NCBI RefSeq assembly: GCF_001005825.1
Contig: NZ_LBHV01000005.1
Span: 124,001-188,000 of the forward strand
DNA from: Rhizobium sp. LC145
Lineage (GTDB): Bacteria > Pseudomonadota > Alphaproteobacteria > Rhizobiales > Rhizobiaceae
Reading direction: 5' to 3'
DNA length: 64,000 nucleotides
This document shows positions 29,821-39,488 of the stretch, piece by piece; position 1 is the first letter of the stretch; the number at the start of each line of letters is the position of its first letter. A model generated the notes under the pieces. That model was given only the letters and a program-made list of their open reading frames with translations. It searched no databases and had not been told where the DNA came from. Position numbers and translations under genes: made by a program.

Positions 29821-30900
29821 TTACGCGGCCTCCTTGCGGGCTTCATCGCCCTCGGCGCCCCGACGCCAGTAGGCGACGACGAGCTGCCGCTCCTTAGGGA
29901 CACCCCATTCCTTGCGGACGATTTTCCTGATCTCCTTGAAATCGGAAAACTCGCAGCCCGCCCACACGTAAATGTCTTCCGGCAGCGTCGAGGGATCGAT
30001 CTTCCGCAGGGCGTCCGACAGCAGGGCCGTGGTGCCGGCCGGACGTCCCGCGCGAAAGAGCCAGCGTATCGAAACATTCGGGAAATCGAACGCCAGCACG
30101 TCCTCCGGGCTGTCCACCTCGAGCAGAACCTCGGCGCGCCGGTTCGCCGGCAAGCTGTCGAGAATACGCGAAATCGCCGGCAGCGCGGTATCGTCGCCGA
30201 CCAGCATCAGGGTCTCCGCTTCGGGAATGTGGTCCCCGCCGGGACCGATCATGCCAATCACGTCGCCCGGCTGTGCAGTCTGCGCAAATAGCGCGGCCGG
30301 CGTCGCAAGATCGGGGTGCAGAACGAAATCGATGTCGATCAGCCCGCGTTCCACGTCGATCGCCCGGATCGTATAGACCCGCACCGTCAGCGCATCCTCG
30401 CCTTGCGGCCAGTTGAGCAGGCCGTCGCTGCCGATCACCGGCCAGACCGGCTTGCGCTCCCTCGGCGGTATCAGAAGCCGCACATGCAGTCCGCCGACCG
30501 CGAAACGCGCGATGTTGTCGGCGCGGAAACGCAGCCGCTGCATATGCGGGGAAATGCGCTCGGAAGAAACCAGCTTCATCTCACGGAAAAAGACCGGCAC
30601 TTCCGAAGTATCGCCATCACCCGACCAGCGCAGCCCCTCGGTGGAGCCGAGATATTCCTGCATATGGCCGGCGACATCCATCTTCATATAGGAGAGGCAG
30701 GTCTCGTCCTGTGCGAACACCTGCACCTTCAGCCGCCGTTCGCTGAGCTCCATCGAAACCGAGCCGTAGTACATGCGGAACCGCCACCTGTTCGCCTCCC
30801 CGGTCGGAACCAGAAAGTCTTCATGGTCCTGGTGCATCCTCGTCGCGGCGGTCGCGACATCGTCGTGCTCGATCAGGGTCTCGGCGATAAGTTCGTTCAT
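29821..30900 (-). CDS. DUF2218-SIP fusion, siderophore-interacting ferric reductase
   Basis: The 359-residue cytoplasmic protein has an N-terminal DUF2218 domain (residues ~1-95, DHEDFLVPTGEANRWRF and VAGHMQEYL). The SIP/ViuB flavin reductase domain follows, with an FAD-binding segment LTVRVYTIRAIDVE and a C-terminal NAD(P)H-type lobe (MLVGDDTALPAI, YVWAGCEFSDFKEIRK). It would release iron from imported siderophores by reduction. It is convergent with the permease gene, 27 bases apart, and completes the uptake module. I found no TGA-N9-TCA box in its own upstream region. Confidence 0.9.
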   Translation of the reverse strand: MNELIAETLIEHDDVATAATRMHQDHEDFLVPTGEANRWRFRMYYGSVSMELSERRLKVQVFAQDETCLSYMKMDVAGHMQEYLGSTEGLRWSGDGDTSEVPVFFREMKLVSSERISPHMQRLRFRADNIARFAVGGLHVRLLIPPRERKPVWPVIGSDGLLNWPQGEDALTVRVYTIRAIDVERGLIDIDFVLHPDLATPAALFAQTAQPGDVIGMIGPGGDHIPEAETLMLVGDDTALPAISRILDSLPANRRAEVLLEVDSPEDVLAFDFPNVSIRWLFRAGRPAGTTALLSDALRKIDPSTLPEDIYVWAGCEFSDFKEIRKIVRKEWGVPKERQLVVAYWRRGAEGDEARKEAA

Positions 30901-31094
30901 GGGGCGAAATCCGGCTTCCTCTTCAGCTTCAGGGTGCTGCCTTGGCGCACGCCTTAAAGCGGAGTGGAATTAACAAGTTTTCACCCCGGTTCGCAACCGC
31001 GATCTTTGCCATAGCGATGCTCTATCGGCAAAAAATCGGAATCTCACTTGAACGACAGGACGGAACCCGGCAGCTCGGCTGGCATTACCAAGTC

Positions 31095-31214
31095 ATGAGC
31101 AAGGACAATCCCCAGGCCAGACGCGGCATGACAGCCTTCGTGGTCACCATTTTCGTGATCGCGGTCATCCTGGCGGCCATCTACATCATCGGGTTCACGC
31201 CCGGCGAACCGTAG
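31095..31214 (+). CDS. Small single-pass membrane protein, 39 residues
   Basis: The ATG at 31095 opens a 39-residue frame with a basic N-terminus (SKDNPQARRG) and one hydrophobic helix of about 20 residues (FVVTIFVIAVILAAIYIIGF). A longer in-frame version from 30942 (90 residues) is possible but its extension looks non-coding. There is no clear ribosome-binding site. It sits between the divergent-facing SIP gene and the convergent MFS gene. The topology is typical of small rhizobial membrane proteins; the function is unknown. Confidence 0.5.
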   Translation: MSKDNPQARRGMTAFVVTIFVIAVILAAIYIIGFTPGEP

Positions 31215-31233
31215 TAGCCGCCTCGCCCCTCCA

Positions 31234-32592
31234 TCACCTCCGGCCGGCGGCGACAGGGGCGGCCGAATCGTCGCCCTGGTCGAGCGCGCGGCTGAGCGTG
31301 AGCGCGACGATCGTGCAGATCGCTCCCGAAATCAGGTAGCCGCCGATGAAGATGATGCCGAAATTGCTGGCAAGCCCCAGCGCGACCAGCGGCGCGAACC
31401 CCGCGCCGATGAGCCAGGCTAGGTCGGAAGTCAGCGCCGCGCCGGTATAGCGGTAGGTCTGGCTGAACCGGAAGGAAACAGAGCCCGAAGCCTGACCGAA
31501 GGAGAGGCCGAGAATGGCAAACCCGATAAGGATGAAGGCATTCTGACCAATCCTTCCCGCGTCGAGCAGGAAAGGAGCGGAGAAGCTGAAGATCGCGATG
31601 ATGATCGCGCCGATCATCAACTGGCTGCGGCGGCCGATTCGGTCGGCAAGCAGTCCGGAGATGATAATCGTGCCGACACCGACGATGGCGCCGAAGACCT
31701 GAACCACCAGGAACTGGGCGGGAGACTGCCCCCCGTAAAGCGTGACCCAGCTCAAGGGGAAGATCGTCACGAGATGGAACATGGCGAAGCTCGCCAGCGG
31801 CACGAACGCGCCGAGCAGAACATCGCGTCCATGCAGTCTCAACATCCGGAAGACCGGCTGCGGCTGGAGCTCGTTGGCGTCCAGAAGCTCGCCGAATTCG
31901 CGGGTCGCGACGATTCGCAGACGTGCGAACAGCGCCACGACATTGATCGCGAACGCCACGAAGAACGGGTAACGCCAGCCCCAGCTCAGGAAATCCGCGT
32001 CGGAGAGATTCGCCACGAAATAACCGAACAGCACGCTTGCAAGGGCAAAGCCGAAGGGCGCGCCAAGCTGGGGCACCATGGCATACCAGCCGCGGCGGTT
32101 CTTCGGAGCGTTGAGCGAAAGCAGGGATGCAAGGCCGTCCCACGCTCCGCCGAGCGCAAATCCCTGCCCCAGGCGGAACAGCGACAGCAGCGCGACCGAC
32201 CAGAGGCCGATGCTTTCATAGCCCGGCAGGAAGGCGATCGAGGCGGTCGATCCGCCCAGAATGAGAAGCGCGATGGTGAGTTTCGTACCCCGTCCATAGG
32301 TGCGGTCTATCCACATGAAAACCAGCGAACCGACCGGTCTTGCCATGAAGGCGAGCGAGAAAACAGCGAAGGAGCAGAGAGTGGCGCTGACCGGATCCTG
32401 CACGAAGGGGAAGACGAGTCGCGGAAAGACGAGAATCGAGGCAAGGCCGTAAACGAAGAAATCGAAGAATTCCGACATGCGACCGATGACCACGCCGATG
32501 GCGATATTGGCGGGCGAAACCGGCTTGTCGTCGTGGATGCGGCGCGCATCCCTTTCCATCGAAGTAGACGTAGGATTGGTGGCCGTGGCCAT
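31234..32592 (-). CDS. MFS transporter, metabolite:H+ symporter (MHS) type
   Basis: This 452-residue protein has about twelve helices and the MHS-family layout: an acidic first helix start (GRMSEFFDFFVYG), the loop motif RPVGSLVFMWIDRTYGR, the GQGFALGGAWDG segment, and GWRYPF in the central region. Members carry organic acids, betaine-like compounds or shikimate with protons. It is divergent from the cyo operon across 311 bases. The substrate cannot be predicted. The ATG at 32592 lies behind an AAGGAGGA site. Confidence 0.88.
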   Translation of the reverse strand: MATATNPTSTSMERDARRIHDDKPVSPANIAIGVVIGRMSEFFDFFVYGLASILVFPRLVFPFVQDPVSATLCSFAVFSLAFMARPVGSLVFMWIDRTYGRGTKLTIALLILGGSTASIAFLPGYESIGLWSVALLSLFRLGQGFALGGAWDGLASLLSLNAPKNRRGWYAMVPQLGAPFGFALASVLFGYFVANLSDADFLSWGWRYPFFVAFAINVVALFARLRIVATREFGELLDANELQPQPVFRMLRLHGRDVLLGAFVPLASFAMFHLVTIFPLSWVTLYGGQSPAQFLVVQVFGAIVGVGTIIISGLLADRIGRRSQLMIGAIIIAIFSFSAPFLLDAGRIGQNAFILIGFAILGLSFGQASGSVSFRFSQTYRYTGAALTSDLAWLIGAGFAPLVALGLASNFGIIFIGGYLISGAICTIVALTLSRALDQGDDSAAPVAAGRR

Positions 32593-32903
32593 GAATGCGT
32601 CCTCCTTGCGTTCGCCTCCTCTGCAAGATGTTGATCAAACACGCGAAGAGATCAAGGATCAGAAGCAAAAAACCTCGCTTAATACGCGAAGAAAGCCACT
32701 GGTCGTCTTCATCTTTCGTCCTAGATCATGCCGCTAGAGCGGGAAGTGGGCACACGCGCTTCGGTGGTGCGGCACACTTGAAAAACCTGGACGCTCGTAT
32801 ATTGCGGCGCGACAGATTGCTGCAGTGCGACGAACGACCTCATTCCAGCTCCGACATTGCCTCGCTAGTGCCAAGTAGACGAAACGCAAATTTCGAGCTC
32901 CAG
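32593..32903. other. Divergent promoter region between the MHS transporter and cyoA
   Basis: This 311-base interval contains no reading frame I can support. It must hold promoters in both directions. A CTTGAA/ATATTG pair around 32776-32803 is a weak candidate for cyoA. A TTGATCAA motif near 32630 does not have the spacing of an Fnr/FixK box. No confident operator was found. Confidence 0.5.
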
Positions 32904-34088
32904 ATGCCACGTTTGTTCAAAACGGCCGCACGCCTTTCTGCACTCCTGTTCCTTTTAGCCCTGACCGGCTGCGACATGGTCGTCATGTCGCCGTCGGGCG
33001 ACATCGCCTCCCAGCAGGCGAACCTGATCATCATCGCCACGGTATTGATGCTGCTGATCATCGTGCCGGTGATCGCCCTCACCCTCTATTTCGCCTGGCA
33101 TTACCGCCAATCGAACAAGAGTGCGAAATATGATCCCGATTGGCACCATTCCACTCGCCTGGAAGTCGTCATCTGGTCCGCGCCGCTCGCGATCATCATC
33201 GCGTTGGGCGCGGTGACCTGGATCAGCACTCACAAGCTCGATCCGTATCGGCCGCTGGATCGGCTGGATGCGGAACGCCCGGTTCCCGCCGATACCAAGC
33301 CTATCACGGTGGAGGTCGTGGCGCTCGACTGGAAATGGCTATTCTTCTATCCCGACTACGGAATAGCCACCGTGAACGAGATGGCAACGCCGGTCGATGT
33401 ACCGGTCAATTTCAAGATCACCTCCTCGTCCGTGATGAACTCCTTCTATGTCCCCGCCATGGCTGGCATGATCTACGCCATGCCGGGCATGCAGACGCGC
33501 CTCCATGCCGTCATGAACCGCGAAGGCCAGTTCGACGGCTTCTCCGCCAACTACAGCGGGGACGGCTTCTCGCATATGCGCTTCAAGCTGCACTCCTTCG
33601 ATCAAGCCGGTTTCGACGAATGGGTCGCCCGCGTGAAGAGCCAGGGAACCATGCTCAACCGCGATGCCTACCTGAAGCTCGAAAAGCCGAGCGAGCGCGA
33701 ACCGGTCCGCTATTACGCCAGTGTCGAGAGCGGGCTTTACGAAGCCGTGCTCAACATGTGTGCCCAGCCCGGCCAGATGTGCATGAACGAGATGATGCAT
33801 ATCGACACCATGGGCGGAGCGGGTCGGGAAAGCCACGAGAACCGCGAGCGCCTTCAATACGACAGCCGCCGTTCGGCGGAGGCCGGCACTGCCGCGACCT
33901 TCCCCGCGACCGGCAACCCCGCCCGCAGCCCCGAGCCGGCAGAAGGCGTGGACACCCGTTCCGAAAACAACCCGCAGCCTCAGGGCGAACCGCAGATGAA
34001 TCATGGCGAACACCATGATCCGCAGGCGCCGGATGCCCAGAACCCCGGGCAGGACCAACTCAACACCGATAGCAATAGCCAGCCTTAA
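32904..34088 (+). CDS. cyoA: Cytochrome o ubiquinol oxidase subunit II
   Basis: The 394-residue protein begins with a lipoprotein signal (lipobox LALTGC), two transmembrane helices and a periplasmic cupredoxin-fold domain. That domain lacks the Cu-A cysteines, as in quinol oxidases (DWKWLFFYPDYGIATVNE, FYVPAMAGMIYAMPGM). The ATG at 32904 is used. The C-terminus is unusually long, with an Asn/Gln/Pro/His-rich tail after residue ~335. It is the first gene of cyoABCD, a proton-pumping bo3-type terminal oxidase. Confidence 0.95.
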   Translation: MPRLFKTAARLSALLFLLALTGCDMVVMSPSGDIASQQANLIIIATVLMLLIIVPVIALTLYFAWHYRQSNKSAKYDPDWHHSTRLEVVIWSAPLAIIIALGAVTWISTHKLDPYRPLDRLDAERPVPADTKPITVEVVALDWKWLFFYPDYGIATVNEMATPVDVPVNFKITSSSVMNSFYVPAMAGMIYAMPGMQTRLHAVMNREGQFDGFSANYSGDGFSHMRFKLHSFDQAGFDEWVARVKSQGTMLNRDAYLKLEKPSEREPVRYYASVESGLYEAVLNMCAQPGQMCMNEMMHIDTMGGAGRESHENRERLQYDSRRSAEAGTAATFPATGNPARSPEPAEGVDTRSENNPQPQGEPQMNHGEHHDPQAPDAQNPGQDQLNTDSNSQP

Positions 34089-34117
34089 GGCCGGCGATGA
34101 TGTAATTGGATCACGCC

Positions 34118-36121
34118 ATGTTTGCAGATTCCAACCTTATGCAGTTCATTTTCGGAAGGCTGACATTACAGTCCTTCCCCTACCACGAGCCTATTCTCGT
34201 GGTCACCTTCGCCGTGGTGGCGATCGGCGGCATCGCGCTCATGGCGCTGATCACCCGCTATCGTCTCTGGGGTTATCTCTGGAAGGAGTGGATCACCAGC
34301 ATCGATCACAAGAAGATCGGCATCATGTACGTGATCCTGGCGCTCGTGATGCTGCTGCGCGGCTTTGCCGACGCCATCATGATGCGCGCCCAGCAGGCGA
34401 TCGCCTTCAACGGCAATGAAGGCTATCTCAACCCTCACCATTACGACCAGATCTTCACCGCTCACGGCGTGATCATGATCTTCTTCATGGCCATGCCCTT
34501 CGTGACGGGCATCATGAACTTCGTGGTGCCGCTGCAGATCGGCGCGCGCGACGTCTCCTTCCCCTTCCTCAACAACTTCTCGTTCTGGATGACGACGGCA
34601 GGCGCGGTGATTATCATGATCTCGCTTTTTGTCGGGGAGTTCGCACGCACCGGCTGGCTCGCCTACCCGCCGCTTTCGGGGGCCGATTACAGTCCCGGCG
34701 TTGGTGTGGACTATTATATCTGGGGGCTCCAGGTCGCCGGCATAGGCACGACGCTATCGGGCATCAACCTGATCGCGACCATCGTGAAGATGCGCGCGCC
34801 GGGTATGACCATGATGAAGATGCCGATGTTCACCTGGACATCGCTCTGCACCAACGTCCTGATCGTCGCAACCTCCCCGTTTCTGACCGCCACTCTCGCG
34901 CTTCTGACGCTCGACCGCTACGTCGGCACCAACTTCTTCACCAACGACCTCGGCGGCAATCCGATGATGTACGTCAACCTCATCTGGATCTGGGGTCATC
35001 CGGAGGTCTACATCCTCATCCTGCCGGCCTTCGGCATCTTCTCCGAAGTGGTGGCGACCTTCTCCGGCAAGCGCCTCTTCGGCTATGCCTCGATGGTCTA
35101 CGCCACGGTCGTCATCGTCATCCTTTCTTATATCGTCTGGCTGCACCACTTCTTCACCATGGGTTCGGGCGCCAGCGTGAACGCCTTCTTCGGCATTACC
35201 ACGATGATCATCTCGATCCCGACTGGAGCCAAGATATTCAACTGGCTGTTCACCATGTATCGCGGCCGCATCCGCTACGAAGTGCCCATGCTGTGGACCG
35301 TCGGCTTCATGATAACATTCGTCATCGGCGGCATGACCGGCGTCATGCTGGCCGTGCCTCCGGCCGACTTCGTGCTGCACAACTCGCTCTTCCTGATCGC
35401 CCACTTCCATAACGTGATCATCGGTGGCGTGGTCTTCGGGCTGATGGCAGGCCTGGTCTACTGGTTCCCGAAGGCTTTCGGCTACAAGCTCGATCCGTTC
35501 TGGGGCAAGCTCTCCTTCTGGTTCTGGTTCATCGGCTTCTATGTCGCCTTCATGCCGCTCTACGTGCTCGGTCTGATGGGCGTAACCCGCCGCGTCAGCC
35601 AGTTCGAGGACCCGTCGCTGCAGATCTGGTTCATCATCGCCGCCTGTGGCGCGGTGCTGATCGCCTGCGGCATCGCCTGCTTCCTCATCCAGCTCGTCGT
35701 GAGCTTCATGAAGCGCGAGGAACTGCGCGACACCACCGGCGATCCCTGGGACGCGCGTACCCTGGAATGGTCCACGTCCTCTCCCCCGCCGGAATACAAC
35801 TTCGCCTTCACGCCGGTCGTCCATGACCACGACTCCTGGTACGACATGAAGAAGCTCGGCTATTCCCGCCCGATGACCGGCTTCAAGCCGATCCACATGC
35901 CGAAGAATACCGGCACGGGCGTCATCCTGGCCGCACTCAGCGTCGCCTTCGCCTTCGGCATGATCTGGTACATGTGGTGGCTGGCTGCCCTGTCCTTCGT
36001 CGCCATGCTGGCCGTGACGATCGGCCATACCTTCAACTACAAGCGTGACTACTACATACCGGCCGAAACCGTTGAAAAGACGGAAGAAGCCCGCTCCAGG
36101 CAGCTCGCGGAACAGGCGTGA
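34118..36121 (+). CDS. cyoB: Cytochrome o ubiquinol oxidase subunit I
   Basis: This 667-residue heme-copper oxidase subunit has about fifteen helices. It shows the [17 protein letters not shown] motif with the His-Tyr crosslink residues, the Cu-B histidines in [11 protein letters not shown], the K-channel region, and the heme ligands in [14 protein letters not shown]. The ATG at 34118 gives the usual MF...[16 protein letters not shown]-terminus; a TTG at 34106 is less likely. It catalyses oxygen reduction by ubiquinol with proton pumping. Confidence 0.97.
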   Translation: MFADSNLMQFIFGRLTLQSFPYHEPILVVTFAVVAIGGIALMALITRYRLWGYLWKEWITSIDHKKIGIMYVILALVMLLRGFADAIMMRAQQAIAFNGNEGYLNPHHYDQIFTAHGVIMIFFMAMPFVTGIMNFVVPLQIGARDVSFPFLNNFSFWMTTAGAVIIMISLFVGEFARTGWLAYPPLSGADYSPGVGVDYYIWGLQVAGIGTTLSGINLIATIVKMRAPGMTMMKMPMFTWTSLCTNVLIVATSPFLTATLALLTLDRYVGTNFFTNDLGGNPMMYVNLIWIWGHPEVYILILPAFGIFSEVVATFSGKRLFGYASMVYATVVIVILSYIVWLHHFFTMGSGASVNAFFGITTMIISIPTGAKIFNWLFTMYRGRIRYEVPMLWTVGFMITFVIGGMTGVMLAVPPADFVLHNSLFLIAHFHNVIIGGVVFGLMAGLVYWFPKAFGYKLDPFWGKLSFWFWFIGFYVAFMPLYVLGLMGVTRRVSQFEDPSLQIWFIIAACGAVLIACGIACFLIQLVVSFMKREELRDTTGDPWDARTLEWSTSSPPPEYNFAFTPVVHDHDSWYDMKKLGYSRPMTGFKPIHMPKNTGTGVILAALSVAFAFGMIWYMWWLAALSFVAMLAVTIGHTFNYKRDYYIPAETVEKTEEARSRQLAEQA

Positions 36122-36125
36122 TACG

Positions 36126-36749
36126 ATGAGTGAAACCACAATCAACGAACAGGAAGAACGGCAGTTCTATCTGACCGAGGAGGAGCATCATCCGGAGGGC
36201 AGCACCCTCCTGGGCTTCTGGCTCTACCTGATGAGCGACTGCCTGATCTTCGCCGTGCTTTTCGCGACCCACGGGGTTCTCGGCCGCTCCTATGCGGCCG
36301 GCCCCTCCCCCGCCGATCTGTTCGACCTGCCGCTCGTGGCGATCAACACGGCAATGCTCCTTTTCTCCTCCATCACTTATGGCTTCGCCATGCTGGAAAT
36401 GGAGAAGAACAGGAAGGGCGCAACGCTCGCTTGGCTCGCCATCACCGGCCTGTTCGGCTTGGCCTTTCTTGCGATCGAGCTCTACGAGTTCTACCACCTG
36501 ATCCATGAAGGCGCCGGCCCGATGCGCAGCGCCTTCCTTTCCTCCTTCTTCACGCTCGTCGGCACCCACGGCCTGCACGTGACCTTCGGCATCATCTGGC
36601 TGGTGACGCTGATGGTTCAGGTCTCCATGCACGGGCTGATCGAGGAGAACCGTCGCCGGCTGATGTGCCTCTCGATGTTCTGGCACTTCCTAGACGTGAT
36701 CTGGATCGGCGTCTTTTCCTTCGTTTATCTGATGGGAGTTCTCGGATGA
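36126..36749 (+). CDS. cyoC: Cytochrome o ubiquinol oxidase subunit III
   Basis: This 207-residue protein has five helices and the CyoC-type signature (LLGFWLYLMSDCLIFAVLFATH, ELYEFYHLIHEGAGPMRSAFLSSFF, THGLHVTFGIIWL). It starts four bases after cyoB and its stop overlaps the cyoD start by four bases (ATGA), so translation is coupled. It is a structural subunit of the bo3-type oxidase. Confidence 0.96.
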   Translation: MSETTINEQEERQFYLTEEEHHPEGSTLLGFWLYLMSDCLIFAVLFATHGVLGRSYAAGPSPADLFDLPLVAINTAMLLFSSITYGFAMLEMEKNRKGATLAWLAITGLFGLAFLAIELYEFYHLIHEGAGPMRSAFLSSFFTLVGTHGLHVTFGIIWLVTLMVQVSMHGLIEENRRRLMCLSMFWHFLDVIWIGVFSFVYLMGVLG

Positions 36750-37153
36750 CACCCCAAACCCACGCTCCTGTTCATGAAGATGCCGCGGCGACCCATCATG
36801 GCCATAGCCATGGCCATGGCGCCGGACATGGCACCTTCAAAGGCTATGTCACCGGCTTCGTCCTCGCGGCCATCCTGACCGCGATCCCCTTCTGGCTGGT
36901 TATGGGCGACGTGCTGGAAAGCAAGCTGCTGACGGCCTTCTTCATCATGGGTCTCGGTGTGGTTCAGATCGTCGTGCACATGGTCTGCTTCCTGCACATG
37001 AACCCGCGTTCCGAAGGCGGCTGGACGATGATGGCGCTGATCTTCACCCTCGTGCTCGTGGCGATCACCCTGGCCGGTTCGCTCTGGGTCATGCATCATC
37101 TCAACACGAACATGATGCCCATGTCGCCCGAGATGATGAAGAATATGCCCTGA
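36746..37153 (+). CDS. cyoD: Cytochrome o ubiquinol oxidase subunit IV
   Basis: The 135-residue protein has three helices and the conserved HMVCFLHMN segment of CyoD. The N-terminus is unusually rich in histidine (HHGHSHGHGAGHG, residues ~17-29), which could bind copper or another metal. It closes the cyoABCD operon and is followed 24 bases later by a SURF1-like assembly gene. Confidence 0.94.
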   Translation: MTPQTHAPVHEDAAATHHGHSHGHGAGHGTFKGYVTGFVLAAILTAIPFWLVMGDVLESKLLTAFFIMGLGVVQIVVHMVCFLHMNPRSEGGWTMMALIFTLVLVAITLAGSLWVMHHLNTNMMPMSPEMMKNMP

Positions 37154-37177
37154 CGCTCATCTCGCTTGCGGCTCCCC

Positions 37178-37921
37178 ATGTCCCTGCCTTCCGACGAAAC
37201 AATGCCCGGCCGTTCGCGCCGGGCCCGCCTGACGCTCGTCGGCGTCATGGCGCTGCTGACGATCGTCTTCGTCGCGCTCGGCACATGGCAGGTACAGCGG
37301 CTTTTCTGGAAGCTTGATCTCATCGAGCGGGTGGAAAGCCGGATAAATGCCGGGCCGCAAGCGCCGCCAGCTCCAGCGCAATGGGCTTCGGTCAACGTCC
37401 AGGACCACGAATATCTACGTGTGGCGGTGAGCGGTCGTTTCCGGCACGACCTGGAAACGCTGGTTCAGGCGGTGACCGAACTTGGGCCGGGCTACTGGGT
37501 CTTGACCCCGCTCGAGCTGGCTGACGGCACGGCCATTCTCATCAATCGCGGCTTCGTGCCCGGCGACCGCCGCGATCCGGCATCCCGCGCCGCTGGACAA
37601 GCCGAGGGCACCGCAAACGTTATCGGCCTCCTGCGCATGACCGAACCGGGGGGCGGTTTCCTGCGCGGCAACGATCCGGCCAATGATCGCTGGTATTCGC
37701 GCGACGTCGCAGCCATCGCAGCCCACAAGGGCATTTCGAATATCGCGCCCTATTTCATCGATGCCGACGCCACGCCCAATCCCGGCGGCTTTCCGGTGGG
37801 CGGCCTGACGGTCGTACGCTTCCGAAACAGCCACCTGGTCTATATATTCACCTGGTATATTCTGGCAGTCATGTCGGCAGCCGCCGGAATTTATGTTCTC
37901 CGGCGGTCTCGGGATCACTAA
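37178..37921 (+). CDS. SURF1-family oxidase assembly protein
   Basis: This 247-residue protein has an N-terminal and a C-terminal transmembrane helix with a soluble domain between. SURF1-type motifs are visible (LGTWQVQRLFWKLDLIERV, YLRVAVSGRFRHD, LINRGFVP). SURF1 helps heme insertion into terminal oxidases. It directly follows cyoD, consistent with a role for this bo3-type oxidase. The ATG at 37178 is preferred over a TTG at 37166. Its TAA overlaps the stop of the convergent enoyl-CoA hydratase gene. Confidence 0.93.
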   Translation: MSLPSDETMPGRSRRARLTLVGVMALLTIVFVALGTWQVQRLFWKLDLIERVESRINAGPQAPPAPAQWASVNVQDHEYLRVAVSGRFRHDLETLVQAVTELGPGYWVLTPLELADGTAILINRGFVPGDRRDPASRAAGQAEGTANVIGLLRMTEPGGGFLRGNDPANDRWYSRDVAAIAAHKGISNIAPYFIDADATPNPGGFPVGGLTVVRFRNSHLVYIFTWYILAVMSAAAGIYVLRRSRDH

Positions 37922-38730
37922 CGCGAAAACCTGGGCGGCCGCTTCTCGGCGAAGGCCGCAAGGCCCTCCGCATAATCGTCCGATCCGAAGATCGCGCCAA
38001 GCGCCTGCCGCTCCCGCTCCAATCCGTCCGCGAGCGGAAGCGCATGACCTTCGTGGACGACCTGCTTCAGAACGCGCGCCGTCGCCGCCGAACGGGACCC
38101 GAGAAGAGCCATGTAATCGGCGACCGCCTTGTCCAGTTCCTCGTCAGGAATGCAGGCGTTCACAAGCCCAATCTCATAGGCCCTCCGGGCCGATATCGGC
38201 TCACCCGTATACATCATGTCGAGGGCGCGGGAGATGCCGATCAGTCGCGGCAGGCGTTGGGTGCCGCCAGCACCGGGGATAGCGCCGAGCCGCGATTCCG
38301 TGAGACCAAGCGAAGCGCCTTCCGCCGCAATCCGGATATCGCAGGCGAGCGCAAGTTCGAGGCCGCCGCCGAGCGCCGCGCCATTAATGGCTGCGACAGT
38401 CGGCACCGGCGCCGCTGCAAGCGCGTTGACCGCTGCATTGATCGCGCGATTGTGCTGGTAACGCCCCGCCGCGTCCATGCCCTGCCGTTCCTTGAGGTCC
38501 GCGCCGGCGCAGAAGCCGCGCCCCTTGCCGCGAAGAACGATGGCGCTCGCGCCGGCAGCGATCGCGCCGTTCACCGCCTCGGTCAACGCCACAACCATGT
38601 CGGAGCCCAGCGCATTGAGCCGTCCCGGCCGATTCAGCCAGATGGCCGCCGCACCTGTTTCCAAGGTTTCGACCAGAACATCTCCGCCTTGCGGCGGAGT
38701 GACACTCTGCTGAGGCATCCTGTCGGGCAT
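37918..38730 (-). CDS. Enoyl-CoA hydratase/isomerase family protein
   Basis: This 270-residue crotonase-fold enzyme carries the oxyanion segments GKGRGFCAGADLKER and NGAALGGGLELALACD and a catalytic glutamate in ESRLGAIPGAGGTQRLPRL. It probably hydrates or isomerises an enoyl-CoA in fatty-acid or branched-chain acid degradation; the C-terminus ends in an FSR tripeptide. The start ATG at 38730 follows AGGA; the longer frame to 38802 lacks a ribosome site. It is a single gene, convergent with the SURF1 gene with a four-base overlap. Confidence 0.92.
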   Translation of the reverse strand: MPDRMPQQSVTPPQGGDVLVETLETGAAAIWLNRPGRLNALGSDMVVALTEAVNGAIAAGASAIVLRGKGRGFCAGADLKERQGMDAAGRYQHNRAINAAVNALAAAPVPTVAAINGAALGGGLELALACDIRIAAEGASLGLTESRLGAIPGAGGTQRLPRLIGISRALDMMYTGEPISARRAYEIGLVNACIPDEELDKAVADYMALLGSRSAATARVLKQVVHEGHALPLADGLERERQALGAIFGSDDYAEGLAAFAEKRPPRFSR

Positions 38731-38852
38731 ATTTCCTGTCCTCCCCCTGTCCTCACAAGGCAGATGGGTGCCATTCTTTGGAGGCGGAGTAAACACCTGC
38801 ACCTGTGCTGTTCAAGAAACGCCAAACTCGGGAACCGTCCATAGCCCCTGGA

Positions 38853-39095
38853 TCAGATCTCGCCGGCCGGATTGAAATCCGGATCGTCATCGTCGGGAGC
38901 AAGCAGATCCACCAGTTGCGCGACCCTGCCGCTTGGCCTCGTGCGCCCCGCGCTCACCAACGCTTCTTCGCTGTTGATCCATGCCCAGGCTTCGGCAAGT
39001 TCCGCCGGGGTGGCGCCGGTCGCGATAATCTCGGCGATCAGCATTCGATCGACCGGGCCGAGTACCGCCGTTACGTTTTCCGAGGTCATGCTCAT
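38853..39095 (-). CDS. Conserved hypothetical protein, 80 residues
   Basis: The ATG at 39095 follows GGAG at a six-base spacing and opens an 80-residue acidic protein (many Ala, Glu, Asp; MLIAEIIATGATPAELAEAWAWINSEEAL). It has no membrane segment or known motif that I recognise. The helical middle and acidic C-terminus (LLAPDDDDPDFNPA) suggest a small cytoplasmic protein. Base composition is like the neighbouring genes, supporting real coding. The function is unknown. Confidence 0.7.
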   Translation of the reverse strand: MSMTSENVTAVLGPVDRMLIAEIIATGATPAELAEAWAWINSEEALVSAGRTRPSGRVAQLVDLLAPDDDDPDFNPAGEI

Positions 39096-39269
39096 TCGGA
39101 ACTCCTTCATTTCACGGAAATGAACGGTGTTCCGGGACATATAGTTCAGCAGCCGACCGCTTCCAGCCGGATGGGTGAAAACCGATCCGGGGGAACTCAT
39201 GCCACGGCTGAACGCTTGAACTGAAGGAACGCGAGAGCGGGCTGCATCAGTCCGCTCTCAAAGGGCAAA

Positions 39270-39488
39270 TTAATGCGCCGACGGCAATTGGAGCGCCGTT
39301 GCGACACGTTTCAGACGGCCCGGATCCACATCCCGGCCTTCTTCGATCGCTTCGATTTCACTGGCAGTCAGTCCACAGGTCAAAGCCAGATCCTCGACGC
39401 TATAGCCGGCATCCCGCCTGGCTTCGGCGATAATGCTCGCGATGGAAGCTGACTGCGAGGACTCAAAACTCTTCATTGAAATTGTCAT
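39270..39488 (-). CDS. Small helix-turn-helix (XRE/Cro-like) protein, 72 residues
   Basis: This 72-residue protein has a Cro/C1-type HTH (AEARRDAGYSVEDLALTCGLTASEIEAIEEGRDVDPGRLKRVATAL). That is almost the full fold of a small DNA-binding regulator without an effector domain. The ATG at 39488 lies after GGAG. It is probably a compact regulator or a partner of a larger system. No cognate toxin gene is adjacent, so an orphan antitoxin role is only speculative. Confidence 0.78.
   Translation of the reverse strand: MTISMKSFESSQSASIASIIAEARRDAGYSVEDLALTCGLTASEIEAIEEGRDVDPGRLKRVATALQLPSAH

Noticed and set aside
32593..32903. Fnr/FixK box controlling cyoABCD
   Set aside because: A TTGATCAA motif is present but lacks the four-base spacer of TTGAT-N4-ATCAA.
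39270..39488. Toxin-antitoxin pair with the neighbouring small gene at 38853
   Set aside because: The HTH protein could be an antitoxin, but the neighbour shows no toxin motif and the genes are 174 bases apart, so the pairing is not supported.
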